From contig NZ_JRKM01000002.1 in NCBI RefSeq assembly GCF_000768065.1, positions 17,638 through 81,637 on the forward strand: a stretch of 64,000 nt of DNA, in the 5' to 3' direction. Each line of letters begins with the position of its first letter. Position 1 is the stretch's first letter. This DNA comes from Aquabacterium sp. NJ1. GTDB lineage: Bacteria > Pseudomonadota > Gammaproteobacteria > Burkholderiales > Burkholderiaceae_C. A program made the translations under genes and the position numbers. Shown piece by piece: positions 23,429 through 33,634 of the stretch. Below the pieces are notes generated by a model. The model was not told where the DNA came from. It was given only the letters and a program-made list of their open reading frames with translations, and ran no database searches.

Positions 23429-26400
23429 CTACTTTCTTCCTGACTGTTGGGCCTTCTGTGCGGCCTCTGCAGCCTTGCGCGCTTCATCTGTAGGGCCAGG
23501 GATCAAGTCAACGAGCCCACTGGGGCCTGTGGCCGGACCTTGCCCACCAGGGATCTTGCGCGAGGCCCCTGATCCCATCCCAAAGTTGGACGGCGTCTCT
23601 TGTGCCAGCTTGGAGGTGTCTTGCAAGTGAAGCGGGTTCAAGTTCCCTTGCCGCTCATCCATCTTTTCTCGGGTGCCTTGTCTTTGCTCTTCGGTGGAAG
23701 TTTGCGTGGCGGCAATTTGCTCCTCAGCCCTCGCCTTCGCGGCCTTCGCCTCTTCAGATAGCTTGTTGTCCCTCACCACATCATTCGGAGACAGTCCCTG
23801 CTTGCTCTGGGCTGACCGCACTCTGGCCACGTTCGCATCGTTAGCCGCTTGAACTGCCGGTGCGCTTGTCGGCTTGCCAGGTACCTGTTTTGCAAGCTCC
23901 CCACGAGCCCGGTCGTAGTCTTGAAGTAACGGGCTCTCACCTCGGGCATCCGGCGCGTAGCTCGAAGAACCAGATGGCATTGTGGCCACTGCTCGCGGGC
24001 CTTGTGCACCGATTGACGATAAGAAGGGCTTGTTGTGATCGTCAAGGAACACCTCGCTCGATTGCAACCACTTCAGGACAGCTGCCTCAGCCTTCTGTTG
24101 ATCGTACGACGCAGCGCCAGGCGTAATGCCTTCCTGCTTGAGGTAGTTGTTCAGGTCAATCGTGTTTGAGGTCGACCACCGAGTGCTGACGACCATTGCC
24201 TTCTCAGCAAGAGACTGGAAGCGTTTTGACTCTTCGAACTTGGCGTGTGCCCCCTCTCGTGCGCCCACTGCTTCCTTCAGCCCAGCATCGACACGCTGAG
24301 TTGCCTCACGGTTGCTGCTGCGAGCGCTCTTGAAGTCATCAGATGTCATGTAGGAGGTGACGGCATCGAGCTTGCGTTGCGTGCCAATCTGCTTGAGCGA
24401 GTTGACACCCGACTCCAGAGCCTGAGTGACCTGCTCGGCTGTTGTCGTACGCCCTGCAGCTGCCAGCTTCGCCTGGAGGCTCACCCCCATCATGCTCAGA
24501 CCTGCACCAACCAAGCCGCCTGGCTTGAGGCCAGCTTCGACAGATGCGGTAAGGCCCATCTCAACGGCTGTCTTTTCGTCAATTCCAAGTTTCTGAGCGA
24601 TGTTGCGCGTGGTTTGTGCGACCTCAGAGCTGGTGACACCTGCCGAGTTCATGTCCTGGAAGGCTACGCCGTTGACCTTCGTATTTTGGAGGCCTGACCC
24701 CTTGGAAAGAGCCTGAACGTCGTTGAACGAGGCATCAATGGATCGCTCAAAATTGCTGTTGAGCGTATTGGCCGAGGCCTGAGCTAGCGCCGACTGGTCG
24801 GTCCAGCGCCTACTCAGATCCCGAGTGACGTCGACCGACTGAGGATTGCTCCCTGTGCGAACGTCAGCTCGGTAATCACCATTGAGCAAGTCGCTGTAGA
24901 CCATGCCGTTGGTGTAGTCCATCTTGCGCATGTACGGGCTGCTCTCCTCGGTTGACATCGAGCGCTTATCAACACTCACGTTGCCGCCAGAAGCATTGCC
25001 CTTTGCTGCCTCACCTGCAGAAGACGCAGCTTGATCGACTGGAGCCCGCGTCAAACCGCCACCGGAAACTAGGCGATCCATGCCAAACACCACCGCAGCC
25101 GCAATGAAAGGCACCATGTTCAGGTACTTGCCCACCATGGCTGTAGCGGATATCGACCCCGAGTAGATGCCAGTGGCGTTCTCAAGGGTGAGCCCCCCAA
25201 CAGAAGAAGCAGCAGCTGCCAGCTCGCGGGCAGAAGACGTAGTCGCCATGAAATTGACAATCGCAAACATGGGGGGCCACAGCTCAACCCATACTGCGGT
25301 CAGTAGATAGCCGACTGCAAGCCTCTTTGCCATCTGGCCTTCTGACATCAGCAGGAAAATGACGACGAGCGGAAAAACACCCATCAGCAAGCCATCTGTG
25401 ATGTTGCGCATGATGGGCAGGGCCTCCTCAGCGTAAGAGCCCTCCGCTGCGAATGCGGCGTTCATGGATGCGGTTCCCTGAGCCTTTGAGTAGGCCTGGA
25501 GCATCGCGGCCTGATCACCCGCAGCAACTGAATTCGCCACGTTGGCCGCACCATACGAGTTGCGGAGCGCGCTGGAGAGAATCAAGTCGTTGGCGGTCGC
25601 CGCTGCAGTCGCCAGCTTGGCCTTGGTCATGGCTGCGACAAGGTCTGTCCCGAAAGCTGCCTGGGCCATGGCCACGGTCAGGGTGGGATAGAACGAGGGG
25701 GCAAGCTTTGCAATTTGGCGTGTGACGTCCGCCCCCACCTTGGTGTTCAGGTATGTGTACGCGCTCTTGCAATCCGCAACGGTGACGACAGTCCCAGATG
25801 GCAAGACATCCTTGTGATACGTCGTGAAGAGCGCCGCGTTCGTGTTACCCATCAGGCCCCAGAGGCCCACACCCGAATTGAGAACATCATCCTCAGTGAC
25901 AAGCTTTCCGACCACCGGAATGAAGCAGTTCTTGATGTAGTTGGTCACATCGGTCTCGACGTCACCTGAAACCCACATCGAACTCAGGTGCTGGGCAATG
26001 AGCTTGTTGCCAAACATCATCCCGTGATCCCGGTATGTAAGCGATGAGGACATCGCCGCATCGGTCGGGATGGACTGGAAGCCTGTCTCGAACAGGGAGG
26101 TGATGGTGTCTCCGACGTTAGACTTGATGGACCAGAGCACGCCCAACGCCCATGGCACGTTTTGCACGACCTGCGCTGGTTGCACACCCAATCGGTCAAT
26201 CACTGTGACATCGGTCTTCGGTATGAATGCGATCCCAGATAGCACCGCCACCTGGGCCAGCCATTTCCATCCCTTTGCCCAGTGCTGCGGCATCAGCGAT
26301 GCAATCGAAACAACAATGAAGCCAATGATGACCCCAAGGCGGATCAAGTCCTGGTACTCATTGGCACCGATGATCAGCTTCACCGCCGTCAGGATGCCCA

Positions 26401-26449
26401 CTAGGCCATCGACGTTGCCGTATGCGTAGACCTCATTGCTAAACGCCAT
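23429..26449 (-). CDS. traG: TraG-like mating-pair stabilisation / entry exclusion protein
   Basis: 1006 aa; ATG with AGGAGG upstream. The N-terminal ~470 residues carry about five membrane segments and the TraG signature (YAYGNVDGL, FIPKTDVTVIDR, VQNVPWALG). The C-terminal ~530 residues are a long polar, Ala/Gln-rich periplasmic region with coiled coils. In F-type systems TraG stabilises mating pairs with TraN and takes part in pilus assembly and exclusion. Last of the order traF-traH-traG, as in F, SXT and IncA/C elements. Confidence 0.92.
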   Translation of the reverse strand: MAFSNEVYAYGNVDGLVGILTAVKLIIGANEYQDLIRLGVIIGFIVVSIASLMPQHWAKGWKWLAQVAVLSGIAFIPKTDVTVIDRLGVQPAQVVQNVPWALGVLWSIKSNVGDTITSLFETGFQSIPTDAAMSSSLTYRDHGMMFGNKLIAQHLSSMWVSGDVETDVTNYIKNCFIPVVGKLVTEDDVLNSGVGLWGLMGNTNAALFTTYHKDVLPSGTVVTVADCKSAYTYLNTKVGADVTRQIAKLAPSFYPTLTVAMAQAAFGTDLVAAMTKAKLATAAATANDLILSSALRNSYGAANVANSVAAGDQAAMLQAYSKAQGTASMNAAFAAEGSYAEEALPIMRNITDGLLMGVFPLVVIFLLMSEGQMAKRLAVGYLLTAVWVELWPPMFAIVNFMATTSSARELAAAASSVGGLTLENATGIYSGSISATAMVGKYLNMVPFIAAAVVFGMDRLVSGGGLTRAPVDQAASSAGEAAKGNASGGNVSVDKRSMSTEESSPYMRKMDYTNGMVYSDLLNGDYRADVRTGSNPQSVDVTRDLSRRWTDQSALAQASANTLNSNFERSIDASFNDVQALSKGSGLQNTKVNGVAFQDMNSAGVTSSEVAQTTRNIAQKLGIDEKTAVEMGLTASVEAGLKPGGLVGAGLSMMGVSLQAKLAAAGRTTTAEQVTQALESGVNSLKQIGTQRKLDAVTSYMTSDDFKSARSSNREATQRVDAGLKEAVGAREGAHAKFEESKRFQSLAEKAMVVSTRWSTSNTIDLNNYLKQEGITPGAASYDQQKAEAAVLKWLQSSEVFLDDHNKPFLSSIGAQGPRAVATMPSGSSSYAPDARGESPLLQDYDRARGELAKQVPGKPTSAPAVQAANDANVARVRSAQSKQGLSPNDVVRDNKLSEEAKAAKARAEEQIAATQTSTEEQRQGTREKMDERQGNLNPLHLQDTSKLAQETPSNFGMGSGASRKIPGGQGPATGPSGLVDLIPGPTDEARKAAEAAQKAQQSGRK

Positions 26450-26464
26450 GCCGCCTCCTGCCGA

Positions 26465-27961
26465 TCACCGAGGCGCTGCCTTGGCCATGGCCAAGGAGTT
26501 CCCGATGAACTCACGAATGCGGGGTGATCCCGTCGTGCGGAACTGGCGATCCATGCGCTCCAGGTTGTCGATCATGGCGTTCATCGCGGGCTCTTGAGCC
26601 AGGTAATTGCGCTGCTCTGAGTCGAATGCAGCCAGCTGTCGATCAATCGAGGCACGCAGCTCTCTCAGGTTCTCATCCTCCACGGTGTCCTGAGGCTTGA
26701 CGTTGCTCAAGTAGCCCTTCGCATCGCGCAGTTGCGCTGTCAAGAACACGTATGCGAAGTCATACCCGATTGCGCGCTTGTAGCGCTGGATGAGCTGGTC
26801 TGTGAGCGACGTATCCGGAGCCCAGTACCCCAGGGCCATAATCTTGTAGACCGGGATTCGTGTGTTGTTGATCAGCTTGAGCGTGTCGCTGCCAGCCAGA
26901 GCAGGGTTGACGTTGTTGGCCAGGGCATCACGCCAGGCATTCAGTAGCTTTTCGACCTTCGAAGGAAACGCTTCGATGGTCTCGTCAGGGTTGGTGGTAT
27001 CGACCGCAACGTCGGCGCAGGGCTTGCCTGTCGGATCAGATGTGTCGGCGACACAGCGCCACCAGTTCTTGATCTTGACCTTCCCTCCGGCAGCATCCTC
27101 GTTCCCTTCAAGGAGAAGTTTGAGGCTGGAGATTGTCGGCTCACGTCGCTGAGGAAGCTTCGACCCGGATGTGTCGTCCTTCGCTACTCTGCGCACAACC
27201 GTGCCCACCAGGTTGATGAACAGCTCCTTTTCATCCTTGGTGAGCGTGGTCGAGGCGAGCGCATCCCACATGAGATTCGCGTCGTGAGGCGCGACATCTT
27301 TTGTCTTTGGATCAGCTGCTTGTGCAACGTTGGTTGATCCCGCGTTGTCCTTACAGGCGTTCTGCGCCTTGTTGTAGTCGACGCCCTTCATCATTTGACC
27401 CATGATGCACTTTTGGGTGTCGCTGCCCGTGATCATCCCAGTAGCGCCCATCACCAGGCTCTGCGCGGCCTCACAGGAATTGATGTTGGCCTTGTTGACG
27501 AACCGTGTGATGGACTCAAGGGTGTCAAGCACCCCCTTGAGTTGCGGACTGAGATATGACAGCGCTGCCTGAAAGAGAAGGCCGACCGTGGCATCGCCGA
27601 TGGATTGCAGCATCTCCTTGAACTTGTCCTCATTGATGTACGAGAACGAACCAAGGCGAGCATCAATGCCACCGCAACCAGCTGAGAGAGAGGGTGCAGT
27701 CATGCTGGCCAGCTGGTAGTTCCTTGCTGGAATCCGCCATTGAACCTCGCCCCCTGTAATCACGCCCATCGACTGGCTTCGAAACGCCCCAGGACCGTCA
27801 ACTGTGGCGGTCCCACCCATGGACTTGAACATGTTCTCCATCTGCGTATCCAGCGCCGCCGCTTGGCCGACTGGATAGGTGATCGGGGTGAGCATTGCTG
27901 CGGCTGCTACCGACGTAAGGAGCAATCTCCTTGCCTTGCCACTTTGCTGCTTCGTGTTCAT
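26465..27961 (-). CDS. traH: TraH pilus assembly protein
   Basis: 498 aa with signal peptide (cleavage near GQAAA). The TraH family pattern is clear: MENMFKSMGG, GAFRSQSMGVITGG, SAGCGGID, FSYINEDKFKEMLQSIG and NSCEAAQSLV. Periplasmic/outer-membrane protein of the F-type secretion system. 15 bp separate it from traG. Confidence 0.93.
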   Translation of the reverse strand: MNTKQQSGKARRLLLTSVAAAAMLTPITYPVGQAAALDTQMENMFKSMGGTATVDGPGAFRSQSMGVITGGEVQWRIPARNYQLASMTAPSLSAGCGGIDARLGSFSYINEDKFKEMLQSIGDATVGLLFQAALSYLSPQLKGVLDTLESITRFVNKANINSCEAAQSLVMGATGMITGSDTQKCIMGQMMKGVDYNKAQNACKDNAGSTNVAQAADPKTKDVAPHDANLMWDALASTTLTKDEKELFINLVGTVVRRVAKDDTSGSKLPQRREPTISSLKLLLEGNEDAAGGKVKIKNWWRCVADTSDPTGKPCADVAVDTTNPDETIEAFPSKVEKLLNAWRDALANNVNPALAGSDTLKLINNTRIPVYKIMALGYWAPDTSLTDQLIQRYKRAIGYDFAYVFLTAQLRDAKGYLSNVKPQDTVEDENLRELRASIDRQLAAFDSEQRNYLAQEPAMNAMIDNLERMDRQFRTTGSPRIREFIGNSLAMAKAAPR

Positions 27962-27980
27962 GCTTTACATACCCCTCTGC

Positions 27981-28841
27981 TCATTTCTTGGCGACTTGCG
28001 TATCCCGGATCTCGACCACCTTGTCGATTCGCTCAACCAGCTCGGTTCCGCTCATCAAGCCAAAACCAATGGGCATCAATTCGCGCATCGCGGGGCGAAC
28101 CAATGCAGTAAAGGGAGTTCGGAACTCCCCAGGAGGCAACTTCATGTCCTTGATAACGCGAGCGACCATGCCGTTGTCAGGTCGCGCATCAGGATATTCA
28201 GGGATGCCTTGGCCATCAAGGGAAATAGCCAATACTTTGAATCCATACTTTTGCTGGAATTCCCGCAGGATGGGCGCGAACTCGTGGCAATACTTGCAAT
28301 CGCTACGGAAGACGAAAAAGATGCCATGGGTTTGGGCGAGCCCTCGAATTCGCTGCTCGGCAAGTGACGCACGTTCTTGATCGTGGATCCGCGTTGCGAT
28401 AGGGGAAGTCGGCCTCCCGCCGTTCAACGTCGCGCTGAACTGAGGATTCGCCCATGCGATGGTGCGCCCGATGTCAGCGAAGTCAGACGACTTCTTGCGC
28501 ACCTCATACCAAACCGCCAGGAAGTGCTTCATGTTCTCCTCAGTGGGTTCCATGATGGCGATCTGGATGCTGTCGTTCAGCTCCTTCTGCAGGGCCTCCA
28601 TCCGCACCAGCGCAGGGTGTTTTGGCGCCGACGCAGGCTCCTCTGGCGTGGGCGCTGCTGTGGCAGGCTTCGCCTTTGGCGCAAGTTTCGGATCCTTGTA
28701 CCAAAACCAGCCGTCCTGGCCACGTTCAATCGCGTGAACCTGTGGCTCCGTCTGAGTCTCCTGCTGCGCCTGAGCCAGCACCGAAGATGCGCATACCGTC
28801 AATGCCAAAAGTAGAAACTTTTGCCGCACTGCCTTCAGCAT
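27981..28841 (-). CDS. traF: TraF thioredoxin-like pilus assembly protein
   Basis: 286 aa, signal peptide ending VLAQAQ. A thioredoxin-like C-terminal domain contains CKYC, as in the IncA/C and SXT TraF proteins (the F plasmid protein has lost the pair). Periplasmic; helps fold pilus-assembly proteins with DsbC. The start overlaps the stop of traN. Confidence 0.9.
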   Translation of the reverse strand: MLKAVRQKFLLLALTVCASSVLAQAQQETQTEPQVHAIERGQDGWFWYKDPKLAPKAKPATAAPTPEEPASAPKHPALVRMEALQKELNDSIQIAIMEPTEENMKHFLAVWYEVRKKSSDFADIGRTIAWANPQFSATLNGGRPTSPIATRIHDQERASLAEQRIRGLAQTHGIFFVFRSDCKYCHEFAPILREFQQKYGFKVLAISLDGQGIPEYPDARPDNGMVARVIKDMKLPPGEFRTPFTALVRPAMRELMPIGFGLMSGTELVERIDKVVEIRDTQVAKK

Positions 28842-30844
28842 TTCCCGCCTCCGTAATAGCAGCTCGAAGACTTGCTCTGAACTGAATTCTGCGTGGCAGA
28901 AACGTCCGGCAGTGTGATCTTCAAGTCCTTGGTGAATTCACTGAAGTCCATTGCAGCGAAGTCCATTCGCTGCAGCTCTTCAATGGACAGCCCCGAGCAG
29001 TCAGGGTTTTCCGGAGCAGCCCCCCAGTCGCGGCCTACCTGTGGGCGCCCTTGTTCATGAATGATCCGAACGAGCTTCGAACCAAAGCAGCATGAGTTTT
29101 GACTCTTGTGAAGGCAGGCAACCTTCTTTCCCGCGACCTTCAACCACGAATCACAGAATGAGTCGAATGTGTGGCACTTCCCTAGAGCTTTCTCCACCGC
29201 AAGTTGTTTTTCCTCCGTGCTGCATCCCAGGGTAGCGATATCAGCAGGCGTGGGATTGACCGGGTCAAGGAAGGAGTCCAGCTTGCAGCAATTCAGGAGA
29301 CCAATTGCTGCATCCGAGCACTTCTCCTGCTTGCCAACAAACACAATGGGATTGCCCCCGCTGGCACTGAAATCCTTCGATGCCTGCTTCATGGCCTCCA
29401 GAATCGCAGCCGACTGATAGATGCCAGTGTTCGGGGTGTATGTCTGGTCATAGCAAGACCCGTTCTCACAGAAGCTCGAACCGCCAGTGCAGGTTGCAGA
29501 CCCTGAGATTTTGGCGGGCGTGGCCTCGCATTGGTATTTTTCTGTGACGCTGGTGCAGTTGCCATTGACGTCTTTCGAGGCACATGAGTTCCCGGCCACT
29601 TGCGCGCAACCCTTGAGAGAGATCGGGTCGCACGTAGAAGAAGCCAGACGATCCCCGCATGTGTACTTGTTGGCCCACTGCCAACACGCTCTGTACACAT
29701 CAATACCCTTGATGTTCTTGGTTGCTGGCCCATCAATGCACGTGCTGGTGTCTCTGGAGCAATAGCTCTTGTTCTGGTTTGCAGCACCAAGCCCCATCAG
29801 CTGGTCCAGAGGCAATGACGGCTGGCCATCAGGTTTCTGAGCCTGAATGTCGATCAGGTTCTCGTAGCTCTCACAGCCAGAGATGCCCTCATACGGTTGC
29901 AGTTCCTTCGGCTTCTGGAAGTTCATCACCGCGTCGTATGCCTCACGACCAGGCCATTCGAAGTGAATCGTCTGGTTGCAGTTCCCGTCGCCAACTGGAC
30001 ACCCAAGACCCGAGGTATAGACATTCATGTACTTACAGCCGTCCACCCAGTCAGGAGCCAGGTGCGCAACCACGGTAGGCGATGTCGCGTGTGTCATGTC
30101 GGCGAGGAACGATTGCCACCCAATACACGCCCCGTCAGAGCCGTGGGCATAGACGCGGAACTCCATGCGGCCATCCGTCCGCCCTGCTGGACAGACCGCC
30201 TGCGCATACATGATGTCTATCCCGTTGCGATAGACAGTCTGTGAAGCGATGATTTGGCCAGGATCACAATTCAACGCGCCCTTGGGCACGACCGTCCTGG
30301 TCCTATTGCACGCAGCCTTGGAAGCCCAGAAGTTGAAATTCACTGAGCAGGACATGTCCGTGTAGGTGGCAGGCGTGGTGATCTGAGCGTCCGTCACGTT
30401 GCACCCAGAGTAAGCCTTGCTGACGTTCCCCAGAAATGCCATCGGGTTGTTGGCCACGGCCTGACCTTTCAGCACGGGGTCATCGAGCTTGATCGTGCCC
30501 TTTGGCACGCTCACCTGAGACTGCTTGATCCCCGCGCACTGAGGATCCTTTGGCTTCGCTCCCTGGCTGGCACACTTGTCCTTCAACGCCTGCGCTTGAG
30601 CCGCTGCCGCTTCTGAGTTCCCGTACAAAGCTGTTTCAGGCGGGTTCGGGTTGAATCCCGGCATCGAGCTTTGCAGGCTGCTTGCCGTAGAGCCATTGGA
30701 AACGCCATCATTGACGCTTCCCATCATCTTGTTGGCCAGGTTCTTTCCAGAATCGAATTGATCCTGGGTGGCATCCGCCATGGCAAGCCCACTGGTGAGC
30801 AGTGCACCGGCATAGATCAGGGCGTAGGCTTTTCTCCAGCTCAT
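28835..30844 (-). CDS. traN: TraN mating-pair stabilisation protein
   Basis: 669 aa with signal peptide. Very cysteine rich (repeating C...C patterns from residue ~150 on, e.g. CTGGSSFCENGSC and KLDSFLD after NCC), the hallmark of TraN, an outer-membrane adhesin that contacts the recipient. The central receptor-binding part is unlike F TraN, as expected for a variable region. Confidence 0.9.
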   Translation of the reverse strand: MSWRKAYALIYAGALLTSGLAMADATQDQFDSGKNLANKMMGSVNDGVSNGSTASSLQSSMPGFNPNPPETALYGNSEAAAAQAQALKDKCASQGAKPKDPQCAGIKQSQVSVPKGTIKLDDPVLKGQAVANNPMAFLGNVSKAYSGCNVTDAQITTPATYTDMSCSVNFNFWASKAACNRTRTVVPKGALNCDPGQIIASQTVYRNGIDIMYAQAVCPAGRTDGRMEFRVYAHGSDGACIGWQSFLADMTHATSPTVVAHLAPDWVDGCKYMNVYTSGLGCPVGDGNCNQTIHFEWPGREAYDAVMNFQKPKELQPYEGISGCESYENLIDIQAQKPDGQPSLPLDQLMGLGAANQNKSYCSRDTSTCIDGPATKNIKGIDVYRACWQWANKYTCGDRLASSTCDPISLKGCAQVAGNSCASKDVNGNCTSVTEKYQCEATPAKISGSATCTGGSSFCENGSCYDQTYTPNTGIYQSAAILEAMKQASKDFSASGGNPIVFVGKQEKCSDAAIGLLNCCKLDSFLDPVNPTPADIATLGCSTEEKQLAVEKALGKCHTFDSFCDSWLKVAGKKVACLHKSQNSCCFGSKLVRIIHEQGRPQVGRDWGAAPENPDCSGLSIEELQRMDFAAMDFSEFTKDLKITLPDVSATQNSVQSKSSSCYYGGGKC

Positions 30845-30845
30845 T

Positions 30846-31493
30846 TCAACCTCTGATCTTCCTCAGGTATGACGCTGCCGTGGGTGCCATCTGCTTGTCC
30901 TGCAGGCGCACTGCGTCAAGGAAGTCTTCAATGGTGACGTCGCCCACCTGCTTTGAGAAGCTGGCGTCCTTTTCACCGTTCGGCGATGTCAGCACATAGG
31001 TAGGAACCGCAGTGACCTGGTATGCGATGAACGACTTGGGATCGATGATCCAGGCCACCTTCTTCTCCTCCAGCACCTGCTGAACTTTCGCGGCAGTCTT
31101 CTGCATAGATCTGTCCACGAACCCCCGTATGACAAGAACGGCACCGCAGGCCTGCGCCTGGCTGACAATCCGCTTGATGCTGTCCTCGGGCATCGAAAAG
31201 CTGATGAACGCAAGCAACCCACGTGGACGGGCATCCTGATCTTGCGTCGGCGATTTCGGCTTTTGCATGGCCTGGTACTGCTTGGCCAAGGCCTCAAGGT
31301 CAAGTCTCGGCTTCTGACCCGCCGCTCCCTGAGGAGCAATATCGATATTGGGCATCACCGGCTTAGGCGCGGCCTGGATAGCGGTATTGCTGGGCATGCG
31401 CCACTCCTCTCCCAGAGTTGCGGCGCCCTGCGCCCAGGCATGTGAAGAAACCAGCAGAGCTGCAGCACACGCTGCTTCGAATTTGATGCTCAT
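30846..31493 (-). CDS. trbC: TrbC pilin assembly protein (F type)
   Basis: 215 aa; ATG at 31493, next to the end of traU. A signal peptide (SSHAWAQ end) precedes a domain starting FISFSMPEDSIKRIVSQA and containing VLVIRGF and QVTAVPTYVL, typical of F-type TrbC, which works with TraW in pilus assembly. Confidence 0.87.
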   Translation of the reverse strand: MSIKFEAACAAALLVSSHAWAQGAATLGEEWRMPSNTAIQAAPKPVMPNIDIAPQGAAGQKPRLDLEALAKQYQAMQKPKSPTQDQDARPRGLLAFISFSMPEDSIKRIVSQAQACGAVLVIRGFVDRSMQKTAAKVQQVLEEKKVAWIIDPKSFIAYQVTAVPTYVLTSPNGEKDASFSKQVGDVTIEDFLDAVRLQDKQMAPTAASYLRKIRG

Positions 31494-31501
31494 GAGCGGC
31501 C

Positions 31502-32506
31502 TCAATACGCGCAGCAATTGCGCTTGCGGAAAAGGATGTACGCGAAGTCCTCGCCAGCGATGGGAAACTCCTTGCCGGTCGCCCAAATCGCGGTTGTGCG
31601 TCCTAATGGCTGACACCCTGACGTGTAGGGGATCGGGTAGGTCATATTCGACTTGTATGCCCGCTTATCCATGATCATGTCGTTCACGGGACCACATAGC
31701 GCCTGCGATCCGTGATACCTCTTTGCCAGGCCGAGTCGGTGCATCTTGGTCAGAAAGCGCTGCATCAAGAGGCTGGAGGCCTGTGCGCCCGAGACGTGGT
31801 ACTGGACGTGCCCGTTCAATGGAAACAGGGAGCCATTGCACCCAGCACACCAGTACATCTCTTGGATACCGAAGCTCATGTTCGCCATGGCGCAATCAGC
31901 AAGACAGGCGAGTTGGGCCACTGGCGTGGCGAAAAGAGCCTCGTCAGGGGCGATCACTGCGGCCAGCTCGTCGTCATCCCAGGATGGATCCAGCTCGGTC
32001 ATGAAGTTGAGATCGATCCCGCCAGATGATGAGCAGATGCCATCGAAGCCCAGGCCCAGGACGCCCAGCAAGGGCGTCTCATAGACATGCACCTGGTATA
32101 CCGACCAACCTGGTCCACCGTTGGCCTCGTCACGTAGTCGACCTTCTCGACCGTGGGTTACAGGCGAGCCGCCTGTATCGATGTTGATGCCACCGAGGCT
32201 GACCATGCAATACGGGTAGCGAACCACCTCGACGGTGCGCGCAGGCTCCCAGAATCCGATGGACAGGCCTGGAACGGGGAACTTGCACATGCAAATCGGG
32301 CTTGGAGGATTCTCAATGTCCTTCTGGCCACCAATCGCGATCTGAGCTGCGCCGATGCTGATTGGAAAGACACACTCCCAGCAAACATCGCTGATCATGT
32401 TCATGAACTTGCCACGGCAAAGTGGACTCTTTTCCGTGGCAGAAGCCCCCATGGAGCAGGCCGCTGTAATGACGGCCAGGATGATCTTGGCAATCAGCCG
32501 CTTCAC
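31502..32506 (-). CDS. traU: TraU pilus assembly protein
   Basis: 334 aa, GTG start coupled to the upstream stop codon. Signal peptide, then CRGKFMNMISDVCWECVFPI, the conserved beginning of TraU, with many cysteines following (CMCKFP, CAGCNG). Periplasmic/outer-membrane protein needed for DNA transfer. Confidence 0.93.
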   Translation of the reverse strand: MKRLIAKIILAVITAACSMGASATEKSPLCRGKFMNMISDVCWECVFPISIGAAQIAIGGQKDIENPPSPICMCKFPVPGLSIGFWEPARTVEVVRYPYCMVSLGGINIDTGGSPVTHGREGRLRDEANGGPGWSVYQVHVYETPLLGVLGLGFDGICSSSGGIDLNFMTELDPSWDDDELAAVIAPDEALFATPVAQLACLADCAMANMSFGIQEMYWCAGCNGSLFPLNGHVQYHVSGAQASSLLMQRFLTKMHRLGLAKRYHGSQALCGPVNDMIMDKRAYKSNMTYPIPYTSGCQPLGRTTAIWATGKEFPIAGEDFAYILFRKRNCCAY

Positions 32507-32979
32507 GCCATCACCCCACCTGCAGGCAATGCCAGGAGACGCTTCTGCACGATACGGTCAACCGGCGTTTTCCATCCAAAGACGAACCCAGGCGCGACCA
32601 TCACCATGATGGTGACCGAAAAGAGCACAATCGCTGACCAATTGGTGAAGTCTGTCCTCAGGCCCTCAGCCCCCACGGCTTGAGCGTACTTCGCGAACGC
32701 TTCCGCCATGCTCTGCATATTGCGGCCTGCGGGATGCTGGCTATAGATGCCCATGGCGACCCACAGAGCAAGCGCACAGCCAAGGATCAAGGCGAAACGC
32801 GCCACAAGCCAGGTCATCAGCGATGCCGGTTCGATGAGCCACATTTCGGCCTTCGTCCCCCTCACTGCCTCTCGCTGACGATGCACACGTTGGAACTCTT
32901 CAAAGAATGCTGGATCCCAGCGGCGATAGAAAGCAAGCCTGATCTTCTCGACAATCGAAAACGGGTTGAGTTTGGGCAT
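32503..32979 (-). CDS. conserved membrane protein between traU and traW
   Basis: 158 aa; ATG at 32979 with GAGGA. Two membrane helices (about 55-78 and 112-135) with cytosolic basic N-terminus (FYRRWDPAFFEEFQRVHRQR). It occupies a slot that varies among F-type systems. No named family recognised. Confidence 0.7.
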   Translation of the reverse strand: MPKLNPFSIVEKIRLAFYRRWDPAFFEEFQRVHRQREAVRGTKAEMWLIEPASLMTWLVARFALILGCALALWVAMGIYSQHPAGRNMQSMAEAFAKYAQAVGAEGLRTDFTNWSAIVLFSVTIMVMVAPGFVFGWKTPVDRIVQKRLLALPAGGVMA

Positions 32980-32989
32980 GGATGTGTCC

Positions 32990-33625
32990 TCAAAGGCCTG
33001 CAGGAACTTCAGTGATTCGAATGCGCTTACCGTCCTGTTCAACCCAAGCCGGGACGTGGGTGATACCAAACGTGGAAACGTAGATCCCGTGCTGGTCAAA
33101 GTACACAGGCCACTTCCATCGCCGCGACAACTCAAGCGGCGCACCGTTGGTCAGTACCACCCTGACGGCATCGCCCTTGTCCTCCACAGCGGCACGCGCC
33201 AGGCGAACTTGCTTTTCGTCCTGGCCGTCGATAAACAGCCATTTCCGCTTCAGCGTGACGTAGTCCAGAGGGTTCTTTCGTGTCCCAACAGGAACGATGA
33301 TGGCGCCACGGCCATCAACGATGTTCTCTTCCACGACGACAGTCGGGTCGTACCAGAAAACCTTCTTCTTGAAGGTTGTTGTGAGTCCTGACACAGGTGT
33401 CGGGTGCTCAATCACGTTCATTGCTCTGCGCGAGTACTCCTGCTGGATCTTCTGCAGCTCCCCCGTCGCCTCCTTTTGCTTCAGGGTGTTCGTGATGTCC
33501 TGTAGCAGGTCTGGCTCGGCAATCTCATATACCGGCCCAGCGCGCCCGAGGTCTTTCGCCTGAGTCTGGCCACACGACCATTGCGCAACGATGAGGACTG
33601 CAACAGCGACTATGCGAGGGGTCAT
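32990..33625 (-). CDS. traW: TraW pilus assembly protein
   Basis: 211 aa with signal peptide (ending QTQAKD). TraW family marks: DLGRAGPVYEIAEPDLLQ, then a basic coiled segment, FWYDPTVVV and a C-terminal TLKRKWLFIDG. Periplasmic partner of TrbC and TraU. Confidence 0.9.
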   Translation of the reverse strand: MTPRIVAVAVLIVAQWSCGQTQAKDLGRAGPVYEIAEPDLLQDITNTLKQKEATGELQKIQQEYSRRAMNVIEHPTPVSGLTTTFKKKVFWYDPTVVVEENIVDGRGAIIVPVGTRKNPLDYVTLKRKWLFIDGQDEKQVRLARAAVEDKGDAVRVVLTNGAPLELSRRWKWPVYFDQHGIYVSTFGITHVPAWVEQDGKRIRITEVPAGL

Positions 33626-33634
33626 ACAGCCACC